A stretch of DNA of 12,155 bases, from NCBI GenBank assembly GCA_964583865.1, contig CAZOXZ010000077.1, positions 1-12,155 on the forward strand, written 5' to 3'. A program made the position numbers and the translations under genes. The notes below the pieces were generated by a model. That model saw nothing but the letters and a program-made list of their open reading frames with translations. It had not been told where the DNA came from and searched no databases. This DNA comes from DASSBG01 sp964583865 (GTDB lineage Bacteria; Pseudomonadota; Gammaproteobacteria; Xanthomonadales; Rhodanobacteraceae). Positions 1 to 6,340 of the stretch are shown here, piece after piece; the stretch's first letter is position 1; each line of letters begins with the position of its first letter.

Positions 1-1095
1 GCGCCCTTCGGTCAGAAGTACCGCCCGCAGGATGCCGACCAGCTGCTGTACTACCGCGAAGCCGAGGACGGCCAGGTACTGCAACAGGGCATCTCCGAGG
101 CCGGTGGTGTCTCGGCCTGGATCGCGGCCGGCACCAGCTACTCGGTGTCCGACTCACCGATGCTGCCCTTCTTCATCTACTACTCGTTCTTCGGCTTCCG
201 CCGCATCGGCGACCTCATCTGGGCCGCCGGCGACCAGCGCACGCGTGGCTTCCTCATCGGCGCCACGGCCGGTTGCAGCTTCCCCGGCGAGGGCCTGCAG
301 CACTCTGACTGCGCATCACAGCTGATGGCCGGCACGGTGCCGAACTGCCGTTCCTACGACCCGACCTTCTCCTACGAAGTCGCCGTGCTGCTGCACGAGG
401 GTGTGAAGGAGATGTACGAGGACCAGCAGGACATCTTCTACTACATCACCACCACCAACGAGAACTACCGCCACCCGGACATGCCCGAAGATTGCTATGA
501 CGGCATCATCAAGGGGATGTACCTTTTCCGGGAATCGGGAGTCGCGAATCGGGAATCGGGAAAGAGCAAGAGCAAAGGCAAGGCCAAGATGCCGCGGGTG
601 CAGTTGCTGGCCGCCGGCGGCTCGTTGATCGAAGCCATCAAGGCCGCCGACATTCTGGAATCGGACTTCGGCGTCGCCGCCGACGTGTGGTCCTGCCCCA
701 GCTACAGCGAACTTTCACGCGACGGCTTCGATTGCGAGCGCTGGAACCGCCTGCACCCGGAAGCGAAAACGCCGCGCGTGCCGTACATCGCCCAATGCCT
801 CGCCGACCACGAAGGTCCGGTGGTGGCCACCAGCGAGTACGTGCGTGCCGTTTCCGACCAGGTGCGTGCCTTCGTGCCCGCCGGACGCCACTTCACGGCC
901 CTGGGCGCCGACGGCTACGGCCGCAGCGATACCCGCGAAGCCCTGCGCAACTTCTTCGAGGTGGATGCACGCTGGATGGCGCACGCAGCGCTTTCGGCTC
1001 TGGCCAGCGACGGCACCATCAAACCATCGGTGGTCACGGACGCCATCAAGAAGTACGGCCTCGACCAGGACAAGCCCAACCCCATCACCGTCTGA
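1..1095 (+). CDS. aceE: Pyruvate dehydrogenase E1 component, homodimeric type (3' part)
   Basis: Open at the window's left edge; the last 364 residues are present of a family usually near 890. It is the thiamine-diphosphate E1 subunit that decarboxylates pyruvate and passes the acetyl group to the lipoyl E2 in the cytosolic pyruvate dehydrogenase complex. The stretch after position 160 (PFFIYYSFFGFRRIGDLIWA, then GATAG and GEGLQH) is the characteristic second transketolase-like domain. The C-terminal domain carries DCERWNRLHP, TPRVPYIAQ, LGADGYGRSDTRE and FFEVDARW, matching E. coli AceE closely as I recall it. Oddity: between GMY and VQLL there are about 25 residues where E. coli has about 11. 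The extra part is Arg/Glu/Ser/Gly then Lys/Ser-rich and is encoded partly by a GGGAATC heptamer tract (530-563). A strong terminator follows 34 bases after the stop, so aceF is not cotranscribed downstream. Identification is very secure. Confidence 0.97.
   Translation, partial: APFGQKYRPQDADQLLYYREAEDGQVLQQGISEAGGVSAWIAAGTSYSVSDSPMLPFFIYYSFFGFRRIGDLIWAAGDQRTRGFLIGATAGCSFPGEGLQHSDCASQLMAGTVPNCRSYDPTFSYEVAVLLHEGVKEMYEDQQDIFYYITTTNENYRHPDMPEDCYDGIIKGMYLFRESGVANRESGKSKSKGKAKMPRVQLLAAGGSLIEAIKAADILESDFGVAADVWSCPSYSELSRDGFDCERWNRLHPEAKTPRVPYIAQCLADHEGPVVATSEYVRAVSDQVRAFVPAGRHFTALGADGYGRSDTREALRNFFEVDARWMAHAALSALASDGTIKPSVVTDAIKKYGLDQDKPNPITV
530..563 (+). repeat. GGGAATC heptamer tract inside the aceE reading frame
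   Basis: Four 7-bp units in a row (GGGAATC, GGGAGTC, GCGAATC, GGGAATC) followed by a partial GGGAAA. The tract is translated in frame as RESGVANRESG. The same heptamer forms the non-coding tract at 11120-11161 in this window. It falls in the aceE segment where homologues carry a short variable linker, so it looks like a repeat that entered a tolerant loop. Confidence 0.85.
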
Positions 1096-1129
1096 CAACC
1101 CGGCCACATGCGCTGGCGACAACAACACG

Positions 1130-1162
1130 CGGGGACCGGTGCCAGCCGGTCCCCGTTTTTTT
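1130..1162 (+). terminator. Rho-independent terminator of aceE
   Basis: A perfect 10-bp GC-rich stem, CGGGGACCGG (1130-1139) with CCGGTCCCCG (1146-1155), has a 6-base loop and is followed at once by seven T residues (1156-1162). It begins 34 bases after the aceE stop codon and marks the end of that transcription unit. Confidence 0.95.
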
Positions 1163-1417
1163 GCCTGCTCCGACAGTCACCCGCGACCGCCATTCCTGCC
1201 CGTGCCAATCCCGCCGCCAGCGACCTGCAGTGGCTAACCTGCAATGACAGAGCAGCCGACTTGTGCGTGCCCTGCCGCTACAGCCGGTGGCACGCGGCGC
1301 CGCGGCGACATCCCGGTACCGTTCGCGATACCATGGCGACAAGGGGAGGTTGCGCGCCTCATCGGTCGCAGGATGAGCGCGAACGGCCATCATTCACGAA
1401 TGCCACACGGGACAATC
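1163..1417. other. Intergenic region upstream of the metalloprotease, no gene seen
   Basis: About 255 bases between the aceE terminator and the protease start. The protease frame stays open upstream to an ATG at 1244, but the residues before 1418 are rich in Cys, Arg and Gly and precede a normal signal peptide, so I treat them as untranslated. I found no convincing -35/-10 pair. The protease promoter must nevertheless lie here, because the terminator isolates it from aceE. Confidence 0.5.
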
Positions 1418-3901
1418 ATGCGTAAATCAATCCGGACCCTTGCCCTCATTGTCGTATCGCTCGTGATGAGCACGACGTATGTGCAAGCCGCACCAGCATC
1501 ACAGGGTTACTGGCAAGACACGCCACACTACACTCTGAAGTCCGAGGGGCCGAGCCCGGCAAGCTACCGCAGCCTGACACTGGACTTCGCCACCATGATG
1601 CGGCACTTGCAAGCCGCGCATGCATTACATCACCAAACTACCGTGTTGCTGCCACAACCCGAAGGTGGCTTCGCCACCTTTACCATCATCAATTCCGACA
1701 CCCTGCCGCCCGAGCTGCAGGCCAGGTACCCCGACATCCTCAGTTTCCGCGGCCACGACAAGCAAGGCCGGCAGCTCCGGCTGGATGTCTCGCCCATGGG
1801 CCTGCGTGCCATGGTGTTCGACCCGGACGGCATCTGGGTCGTGCAGCCGGAACAACGCGGCAAGTCCGCCGAGCACTATCTGAGCTTCCGGCGCTCGGCC
1901 CTGCCGGACTCGGTTCGCCGCAAAATGGCACCGCAGGGCAATGATGTCATCAAGCAGACGCCTGGAAACGCACCGACCGGGCATCAGCGCCCGTCATCGA
2001 CGACCACGGGCGCGAACAAGCGCCTGTATCGCATCGCCGTGGCCGCCAACCACCAGTACGTCAATGCCGTGGGTGGTGGCACGGTCGCGGGCGGGCTGGC
2101 GACAGTCACCGCGGCCATCAATCGCGTCAATGAGATCTACGGCTCGGAACTGGCCATTCACCTGCAATTGGTAGCCAACAACGACTTGCTCATCTACACG
2201 AATGCGGCCACCGATCCCTTCGGAGCCAACGATGGCAGCGTCATCAACATCAGCACCTCGAAGATCAGCAACATTATCGGTGTCACCAACTACGATATCG
2301 GACACGTGTTCACCACGGGAAGCGGAGGTGTCGCCGGCATGGGTGTTGTCTGCAGCAGCTACAGCAAGGGCAGGGGCACCACCGGCTTGCCCAACCCGAT
2401 CGGAGACGCTTTCTACGTGGATTTCGTCTCGCACGAAATCGGTCACCAGTTTCACGCCAACCACACGTTCAACAGCACCATGGGCAACTGTGGCGGTGGC
2501 AACCGCAACGCCAGCACGGCCTACGAACCGGGCAGCGGCTCGACCATCATGGGTTATGCGGGCATCTGCGGCGGCGACGATCTGCAACCCCACAGCAACC
2601 CCTACTTTCATGCCATCAGCCTGCAGGAGATCAGCAGCTTCATTCAGGGCTATGGTGGCAGCTGTGCTCAAGTGACAACCAACCCGAACCCGACACCGGT
2701 CATTGATGCCGGCAGCGTCTCCACGCCACACACCATTCCGGCCGGCACACCGTTCCGTCTGGATGCCATGGCCACCAGCCCGGATGGCAGCTCGCTGTCG
2801 TATGGCTGGGAAGAGTTCGACCTGGGGCCCGCAGCCAGTCTCGCGAACGGCGACAACGGCCAAAGCCCCATCCTCCGTTCGTTTTCACCAGAACCCTACG
2901 GTTGGCGCGTGTTCCCGGCGCTCTCCACCGTGTTGGGCGGCCCCGCCGTCAAGGGCGAGACTTTGCCGTCAACCAACCGCACGCTGCAATTCCGTCTGAC
3001 GGTACGCGATCCGGAACCGGGCGAGGGCACCACCGCCCACACCGACACCCAGCTCACGGTGACCACCAGTGCCGGGCCATTCAAAGTGACGGCCCCGGCT
3101 GGCAACGTGGCCTGGACGGCCGGGCAAACGCAGACCGTCACCTGGAATGTGGCCAACACCACCGCGGCGCCGGTCAGTTGCCCCAGCGTCGATATCGATT
3201 TTTCCATCCAGGGCGGGCATGTCTGGTCCATTCCACTGGTCCACGGCACAGCGAACGATGGCAGCGCCAACATCACCGTGCCGGGCATCAATACCGCCGA
3301 CGGGCGCGTGCGCGTGATCTGCTCGAACAACGTCTTTTTCAACGTTTCCCAAGGCAATATCACCATCACCGGCGGCGAGGACGAAATCATCTTTCAAGAT
3401 GGCTTCGAGGCCCCTTGTACGCCGCAGCAGCTCCTGCAGGATACAAGCTTCGAGGCCACCGGCGGCGGCAACCCGATCTGGGCCATCACTGGCGCGCCAT
3501 ACTCGCCAATGTGCAACACCGGCTGCGGGACGAGTGCCCACACGGGCACTTGGTACATCTGGTTTGGTGGTGTAGCGGAGGCGAACGCCAACACGGTCAG
3601 CCAGCAGGTGGTAATTCCTGCCGGGGCCTCGCGCTGGTTGAACTATTGGTCGCGCAACTTGCTGGGCAACGATCCAACAGCGGCCATGCAGATCTTCATC
3701 GACGAGGAGCTCCTGGACACCGTCGACGGCAATGATGCACGCAGCGGATGGGGCCACGATGGCATAGCCATCCCGGCTCAGTATCTGGATGGCGCGACCC
3801 ACACCATCAAGTTCAGTTGGAACGCGGCCTCGCCCACTGGCCAGTACGACGGCATCATCATGGACGACGTCACGCTGGGGTGCGGCGCGCCCACGCCATG
3901 A
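1418..3901 (+). CDS. Secreted reprolysin-like zinc metalloprotease, multidomain
   Basis: Predicted 827-residue exported endopeptidase. I chose the ATG at 1418 because it opens a clean Sec signal peptide (MRKS, hydrophobic core, probable cleavage after VQA at residue 24); a GGGA lies just upstream. Residues about 25-199 resemble a propeptide. Residues about 200-416 form an M12B/reprolysin-like catalytic domain, with the zinc motif HEIGHQFHANH at 339-349 (His339, His343 and His349 ligands, Glu340 catalytic) and a Met-turn around Met378 (STIMGYAGICGG). A PKD/Ig-like stretch follows (about 425-550), then a Kre9/KNH-like beta domain (555-650), the short motif IIFQDGFE (657-664), and a final Cys-containing, probably jelly-roll domain (665-827). 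Oddity: the metzincin consensus HExxHxxGxxH has His346 in place of Gly. Transcribed alone after the aceE terminator. The protease assignment is firm; the substrate is unknown. Confidence 0.9.
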   Translation: MRKSIRTLALIVVSLVMSTTYVQAAPASQGYWQDTPHYTLKSEGPSPASYRSLTLDFATMMRHLQAAHALHHQTTVLLPQPEGGFATFTIINSDTLPPELQARYPDILSFRGHDKQGRQLRLDVSPMGLRAMVFDPDGIWVVQPEQRGKSAEHYLSFRRSALPDSVRRKMAPQGNDVIKQTPGNAPTGHQRPSSTTTGANKRLYRIAVAANHQYVNAVGGGTVAGGLATVTAAINRVNEIYGSELAIHLQLVANNDLLIYTNAATDPFGANDGSVINISTSKISNIIGVTNYDIGHVFTTGSGGVAGMGVVCSSYSKGRGTTGLPNPIGDAFYVDFVSHEIGHQFHANHTFNSTMGNCGGGNRNASTAYEPGSGSTIMGYAGICGGDDLQPHSNPYFHAISLQEISSFIQGYGGSCAQVTTNPNPTPVIDAGSVSTPHTIPAGTPFRLDAMATSPDGSSLSYGWEEFDLGPAASLANGDNGQSPILRSFSPEPYGWRVFPALSTVLGGPAVKGETLPSTNRTLQFRLTVRDPEPGEGTTAHTDTQLTVTTSAGPFKVTAPAGNVAWTAGQTQTVTWNVANTTAAPVSCPSVDIDFSIQGGHVWSIPLVHGTANDGSANITVPGINTADGRVRVICSNNVFFNVSQGNITITGGEDEIIFQDGFEAPCTPQQLLQDTSFEATGGGNPIWAITGAPYSPMCNTGCGTSAHTGTWYIWFGGVAEANANTVSQQVVIPAGASRWLNYWSRNLLGNDPTAAMQIFIDEELLDTVDGNDARSGWGHDGIAIPAQYLDGATHTIKFSWNAASPTGQYDGIIMDDVTLGCGAPTP

Positions 3902-3909
3902 TCGATGCG

Positions 3910-3945
3910 CGCCAGGGCCACCACCCACCCGTAGCGGCCCTGGCG
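3910..3945 (+). terminator. Hairpin after the metalloprotease, possible weak terminator
   Basis: A perfect 10-bp inverted repeat, CGCCAGGGCC (3910-3919) and GGCCCTGGCG (3936-3945), with a 16-base loop. It starts 8 bases after the protease stop. No T-run follows, so it may be a 3'-end-protecting hairpin or a rho-assisted terminator rather than a classical intrinsic one. Confidence 0.45.
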
Positions 3946-3974
3946 TCCCCACGGCGGTGCTGCGTGGCAAGGCC

Positions 3975-3980
3975 TACAAT
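3975..3980 (+). promoter_or_regulatory. Possible -10 box for the DUF6491-like lipoprotein gene
   Basis: TACAAT matches the sigma70 -10 consensus at five of six positions and lies 29 bases before the ATG at 4010, which would give a leader of about 20 bases. No good -35 hexamer stands at the right spacing, so this is tentative. Confidence 0.3.
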
Positions 3981-4009
3981 GAACGGGATTGAGTCATCGT
4001 GAGGATCCC

Positions 4010-4474
4010 ATGAGAAGCATCACCATCGCCGCCCTGCTGACCATGCTGGCCATGCTCGCCGGCTGTACGTCGGTGACAACGCGGTCGGCATTGCCAGATC
4101 GTGCCGAGCGCATACGCGCAGCCGCCGGAGCACCGGTAAATTCCATCCGCCTGCCCGAAGGCAGCATGTATGCCTGGGTGCCGCTGGGCGAGCGCGGGCT
4201 GTTCATCCGTGCACAAGGCCACCGGAACTGGCTGCTGGACCTGGGCTATTGCCCGAACCTGGATATCACCACGACCATCAGGATCACCTCGGCCACGGGT
4301 ACGGTGACGGCCGGCATCGACAAGGTGTTGTCGGAAGCCAGTCGTATTCCCTGCCTGATCCAGAGCATTCGCCCTGTTGATGTTCAGCAACTGGAGCGGG
4401 CCATCACTGGGCACGATGCTGGCACGGTCGTGGCACGGCAAAATCACGCGCCGGGAAGTGGCACACCGGGCTGA
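4010..4474 (+). CDS. Small lipoprotein, DUF6491-like
   Basis: Predicted 154-residue lipoprotein of unknown function. The ATG at 4010 is chosen over an in-frame TTG at 3989: it has a GAGGA Shine-Dalgarno 5 bases upstream and begins directly with a signal peptide ending in the lipobox LAGC (residues 16-19). Cys19 would be lipidated, and the absence of Asp at +2 suggests outer-membrane sorting. The mature part has a pattern I associate with the DUF6491 family of Xanthomonadales lipoproteins: IRLPEG, a WVPLGERGLFI-like strand, a C-P pair after LDLGY, and a terminal C-x-I-x-SIRPVDV. No enzymatic motif is visible. It lies 108 bases after the protease and 93 bases before another lipoprotein gene, all on the same strand. 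The family call is from memory and moderate; the lipoprotein call is strong. Confidence 0.82.
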   Translation: MRSITIAALLTMLAMLAGCTSVTTRSALPDRAERIRAAAGAPVNSIRLPEGSMYAWVPLGERGLFIRAQGHRNWLLDLGYCPNLDITTTIRITSATGTVTAGIDKVLSEASRIPCLIQSIRPVDVQQLERAITGHDAGTVVARQNHAPGSGTPG

Positions 4475-4567
4475 ACCCGCCACGACGACAAATGGGGCGG
4501 GCGCGAACTGGCGCGCCACACAATCGCGGTGTAGGCTCGGCATTTCCTTGTTCCCACGGAGAGCCCG

Positions 4568-5296
4568 ATGCCCGTTCAACGCTTGCAACTTGCGGCAGCC
4601 CTCGCCCTTGGCTTCGGCCTTGTTGCCTGTTCGCCTTCCCCATCACCAACGGCAACACAACAAAGTGGCCCGACCCACAACGAGCGCGCAGCAAGCGACT
4701 TGAAGCTGTACAAGCAGATGCTGGTCGAAAAGAAGTACGCGCTGGCCGCACCCATCGGCGAGGGCATCCTGAAACGCGCTCCACGCAGCATCGCGGCCGC
4801 CGAGGTGCAAAAGACCATCGAGGCAACGCGCGAGAAAGCGCACGCCATCAACGAGAAGCGGCGCCTGGCGGCGCTGTGGTTGTACCAGAGCGGCGAGCAG
4901 TCTGGTGGGCACCAGGACACGGCCACGATCTACCCGTCACGCCCAGCGAAGTACAACCGCCGCATCCGCCTGATCTTCCGCGAGCACAGCGACTGGGGCA
5001 CCAGTGTCTATTTGTACGACACCGGCGACAAGGGCTTTGTCTGCGGCAAGAGCTGCAAGCTGCCCTTGAAGGTCGATGGCAAGGCCGCCGAGCCATTGAA
5101 AGCCTCGACCCCGCCGTCCGGCGAACCGGCCGTGTTCATCGACAGCCAGAAACGCATGCTGGAGCTCGTCGACAGCGCCAAGACCCTGGCCATTACCATC
5201 GACGTCAAGGGCGACTGGCCGCAGGAGTTGTACTACGAAGTTGGCGGCTTCGATCCCGAACGCTGGCCGCCAACAAGCAAGACCGCAAAGCAGTAA
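4568..5296 (+). CDS. Hypothetical lipoprotein with charged helical N-terminal region
   Basis: Predicted 242-residue lipoprotein; I do not recognise the family. GGAGAG (4558-4563) sits 4 bases before the ATG. The signal peptide ends in the lipobox LVAC (residues 18-21), and Ser at +2 fits the outer membrane. A low-complexity Ser/Pro/Thr linker (SPSPSPTATQQS) follows. Residues about 40-100 are rich in Lys, Glu and Ala and probably helical, possibly one or two TPR-like helices (YALAAPIGEGILKRAP). After that comes a beta-rich domain with a CxxxC pair (FVCGKSC), a DSQKRMLELV segment and a C-terminal YYEVGGFDPERWP motif. There is no catalytic signature. The gene may be cotranscribed with the lipoprotein gene upstream, and its 3' end is closed by the hairpin at 5315-5344. 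Confidence 0.8.
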   Translation: MPVQRLQLAAALALGFGLVACSPSPSPTATQQSGPTHNERAASDLKLYKQMLVEKKYALAAPIGEGILKRAPRSIAAAEVQKTIEATREKAHAINEKRRLAALWLYQSGEQSGGHQDTATIYPSRPAKYNRRIRLIFREHSDWGTSVYLYDTGDKGFVCGKSCKLPLKVDGKAAEPLKASTPPSGEPAVFIDSQKRMLELVDSAKTLAITIDVKGDWPQELYYEVGGFDPERWPPTSKTAKQ

Positions 5297-5314
5297 ATCG
5301 GCAACGCATGCAAC

Positions 5315-5344
5315 AAGGCCCTCCCGTCGAAACGAGAGGGCCTT
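5315..5344. terminator. Probable bidirectional terminator between convergent genes
   Basis: A 9-bp stem, AAGGCCCTC (5315-5323) and GAGGGCCTT (5336-5344), lies between the stop of the plus-strand lipoprotein gene (5296) and the stop of secF on the minus strand (5369). The flanking A/T gives a short U-tract reading either way (TTTCTC on plus; TTGTTG on minus), so it can serve both convergent units. Confidence 0.8.
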
Positions 5345-5368
5345 TCTCATGCGTCTTGTGGCAACAGC

Positions 5369-6328
5369 TTACGGGCGCCGCGCCAGTTCCGGGTCGTCAC
5401 GCTTGACGGGAATCAGGTCCTTCTTCGACACGCCCATGAGCTGCAGCAACGGGCAGCCGATGAAGATGGACGAGAACGAGCCCAGGACGATGCCGATCAA
5501 CATGGTGATGGCAAAGCCACGCGTGGCCGGGCCACCCCAGAAATACAGCGCGGCCATGGTGATGCCCGTGGTCAGCGAGGTGATGATGGTCCGCGACAGG
5601 GTATTGTTGACCGCACGGTTCAGCAGGCCCTCGACATCATTGCTGCGGGAGATGCGGAACAGTTCGCGAACGCGGTCGAACACCACCACGGTGTCGTTGA
5701 CCGAATAGCCGATGACCGCCATGACCGAGGCCAGCACGGCCATGTCGAACTCGCGCCCGAACAAGGCGATGACACCGACGGTGATGATGGCGTCGTGGAC
5801 CTCCTGCGCCAGCGCCGCGATGGCGAAGCGCCGCTCGAAGCGCAGCGAAAGGTACACGACGATGCCGATGATCACGAACACCATCGCCAACACGCCGGTG
5901 TCGCGCAGTTGTGCGCCGACTTCCGGGCCGACGAAGCTGTGTCGTTTCAGCTGGACATCGGATCGGGTGGCCTTGAGTGCGTCCATCACCTCCCCGGCAA
6001 CACGGTCCGCCTGGCGATTGGCGTCCTCGGCAGCGTCATCCATGTTGTCCGGCTGGATTCGCACGACCACGTCGCGCGTACCACCGACGCTTTGCACGAT
6101 GGCACCTTCAAAACCGGCTTGATCCAGCGCATCGCGCACGCTGGAGGTCTTGATGATGTCCTGGTAGGACACCTCCACCAGCACACCGCCGGTGAAGTCC
6201 AGACCGTAGTTCAAGCCCTTGCCAAAGATGAGGAACAGCGAAGCAATGGTGAGGATCACGGCGATGGCAAGCGAATACTTGCCGGCACTCATGAAACGGA
6301 TGTTGCTGTCAGGATTGAAAATTTCCAT
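5369..6328 (-). CDS. secF: Protein translocase subunit SecF
   Basis: 319 residues, normal length. SecF pairs with SecD in the inner membrane and uses the proton gradient to help pull exported proteins through SecYEG. The N-terminal transmembrane helix (residues about 18-36) is followed by GLDFTGGVLVEV, the signature at the start of the periplasmic domain. The C-terminal half has five hydrophobic helices and contains ALAQEVHDAIITVG, SVMAVIGYSVNDTVVVFDRVRE and NNTLSRTIITSLTT, all hallmark SecF segments with the conserved membrane Asp. The start is supported by a GAGGA about 9 bases upstream that lies within the end of secD; the gap to secD is 12 bases, so the two are cotranscribed and probably translationally coupled. 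It is the last gene of the tgt-yajC-secD-secF run. Confidence 0.97.
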   Translation of the reverse strand: MEIFNPDSNIRFMSAGKYSLAIAVILTIASLFLIFGKGLNYGLDFTGGVLVEVSYQDIIKTSSVRDALDQAGFEGAIVQSVGGTRDVVVRIQPDNMDDAAEDANRQADRVAGEVMDALKATRSDVQLKRHSFVGPEVGAQLRDTGVLAMVFVIIGIVVYLSLRFERRFAIAALAQEVHDAIITVGVIALFGREFDMAVLASVMAVIGYSVNDTVVVFDRVRELFRISRSNDVEGLLNRAVNNTLSRTIITSLTTGITMAALYFWGGPATRGFAITMLIGIVLGSFSSIFIGCPLLQLMGVSKKDLIPVKRDDPELARRP

Positions 6329-6340
6329 GCTTGTGCGTCC

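Noticed and set aside
530..563. Frameshift or pseudogene in aceE caused by the repeat
   Set aside because: The frame stays open on both sides, with conserved AceE sequence up to the normal C-terminus, so the insertion is in frame.
1244..1417. Upstream extension of the metalloprotease to an ATG at 1244
   Set aside because: It would add 58 Arg/Cys/Gly-rich residues before a standard signal peptide and bury it; the ATG at 1418 is the natural secretory start.
1994..2863. A 289-residue minus-strand frame inside the metalloprotease gene
   Set aside because: Antisense shadow of the catalytic domain; no ribosome binding site or family resemblance.
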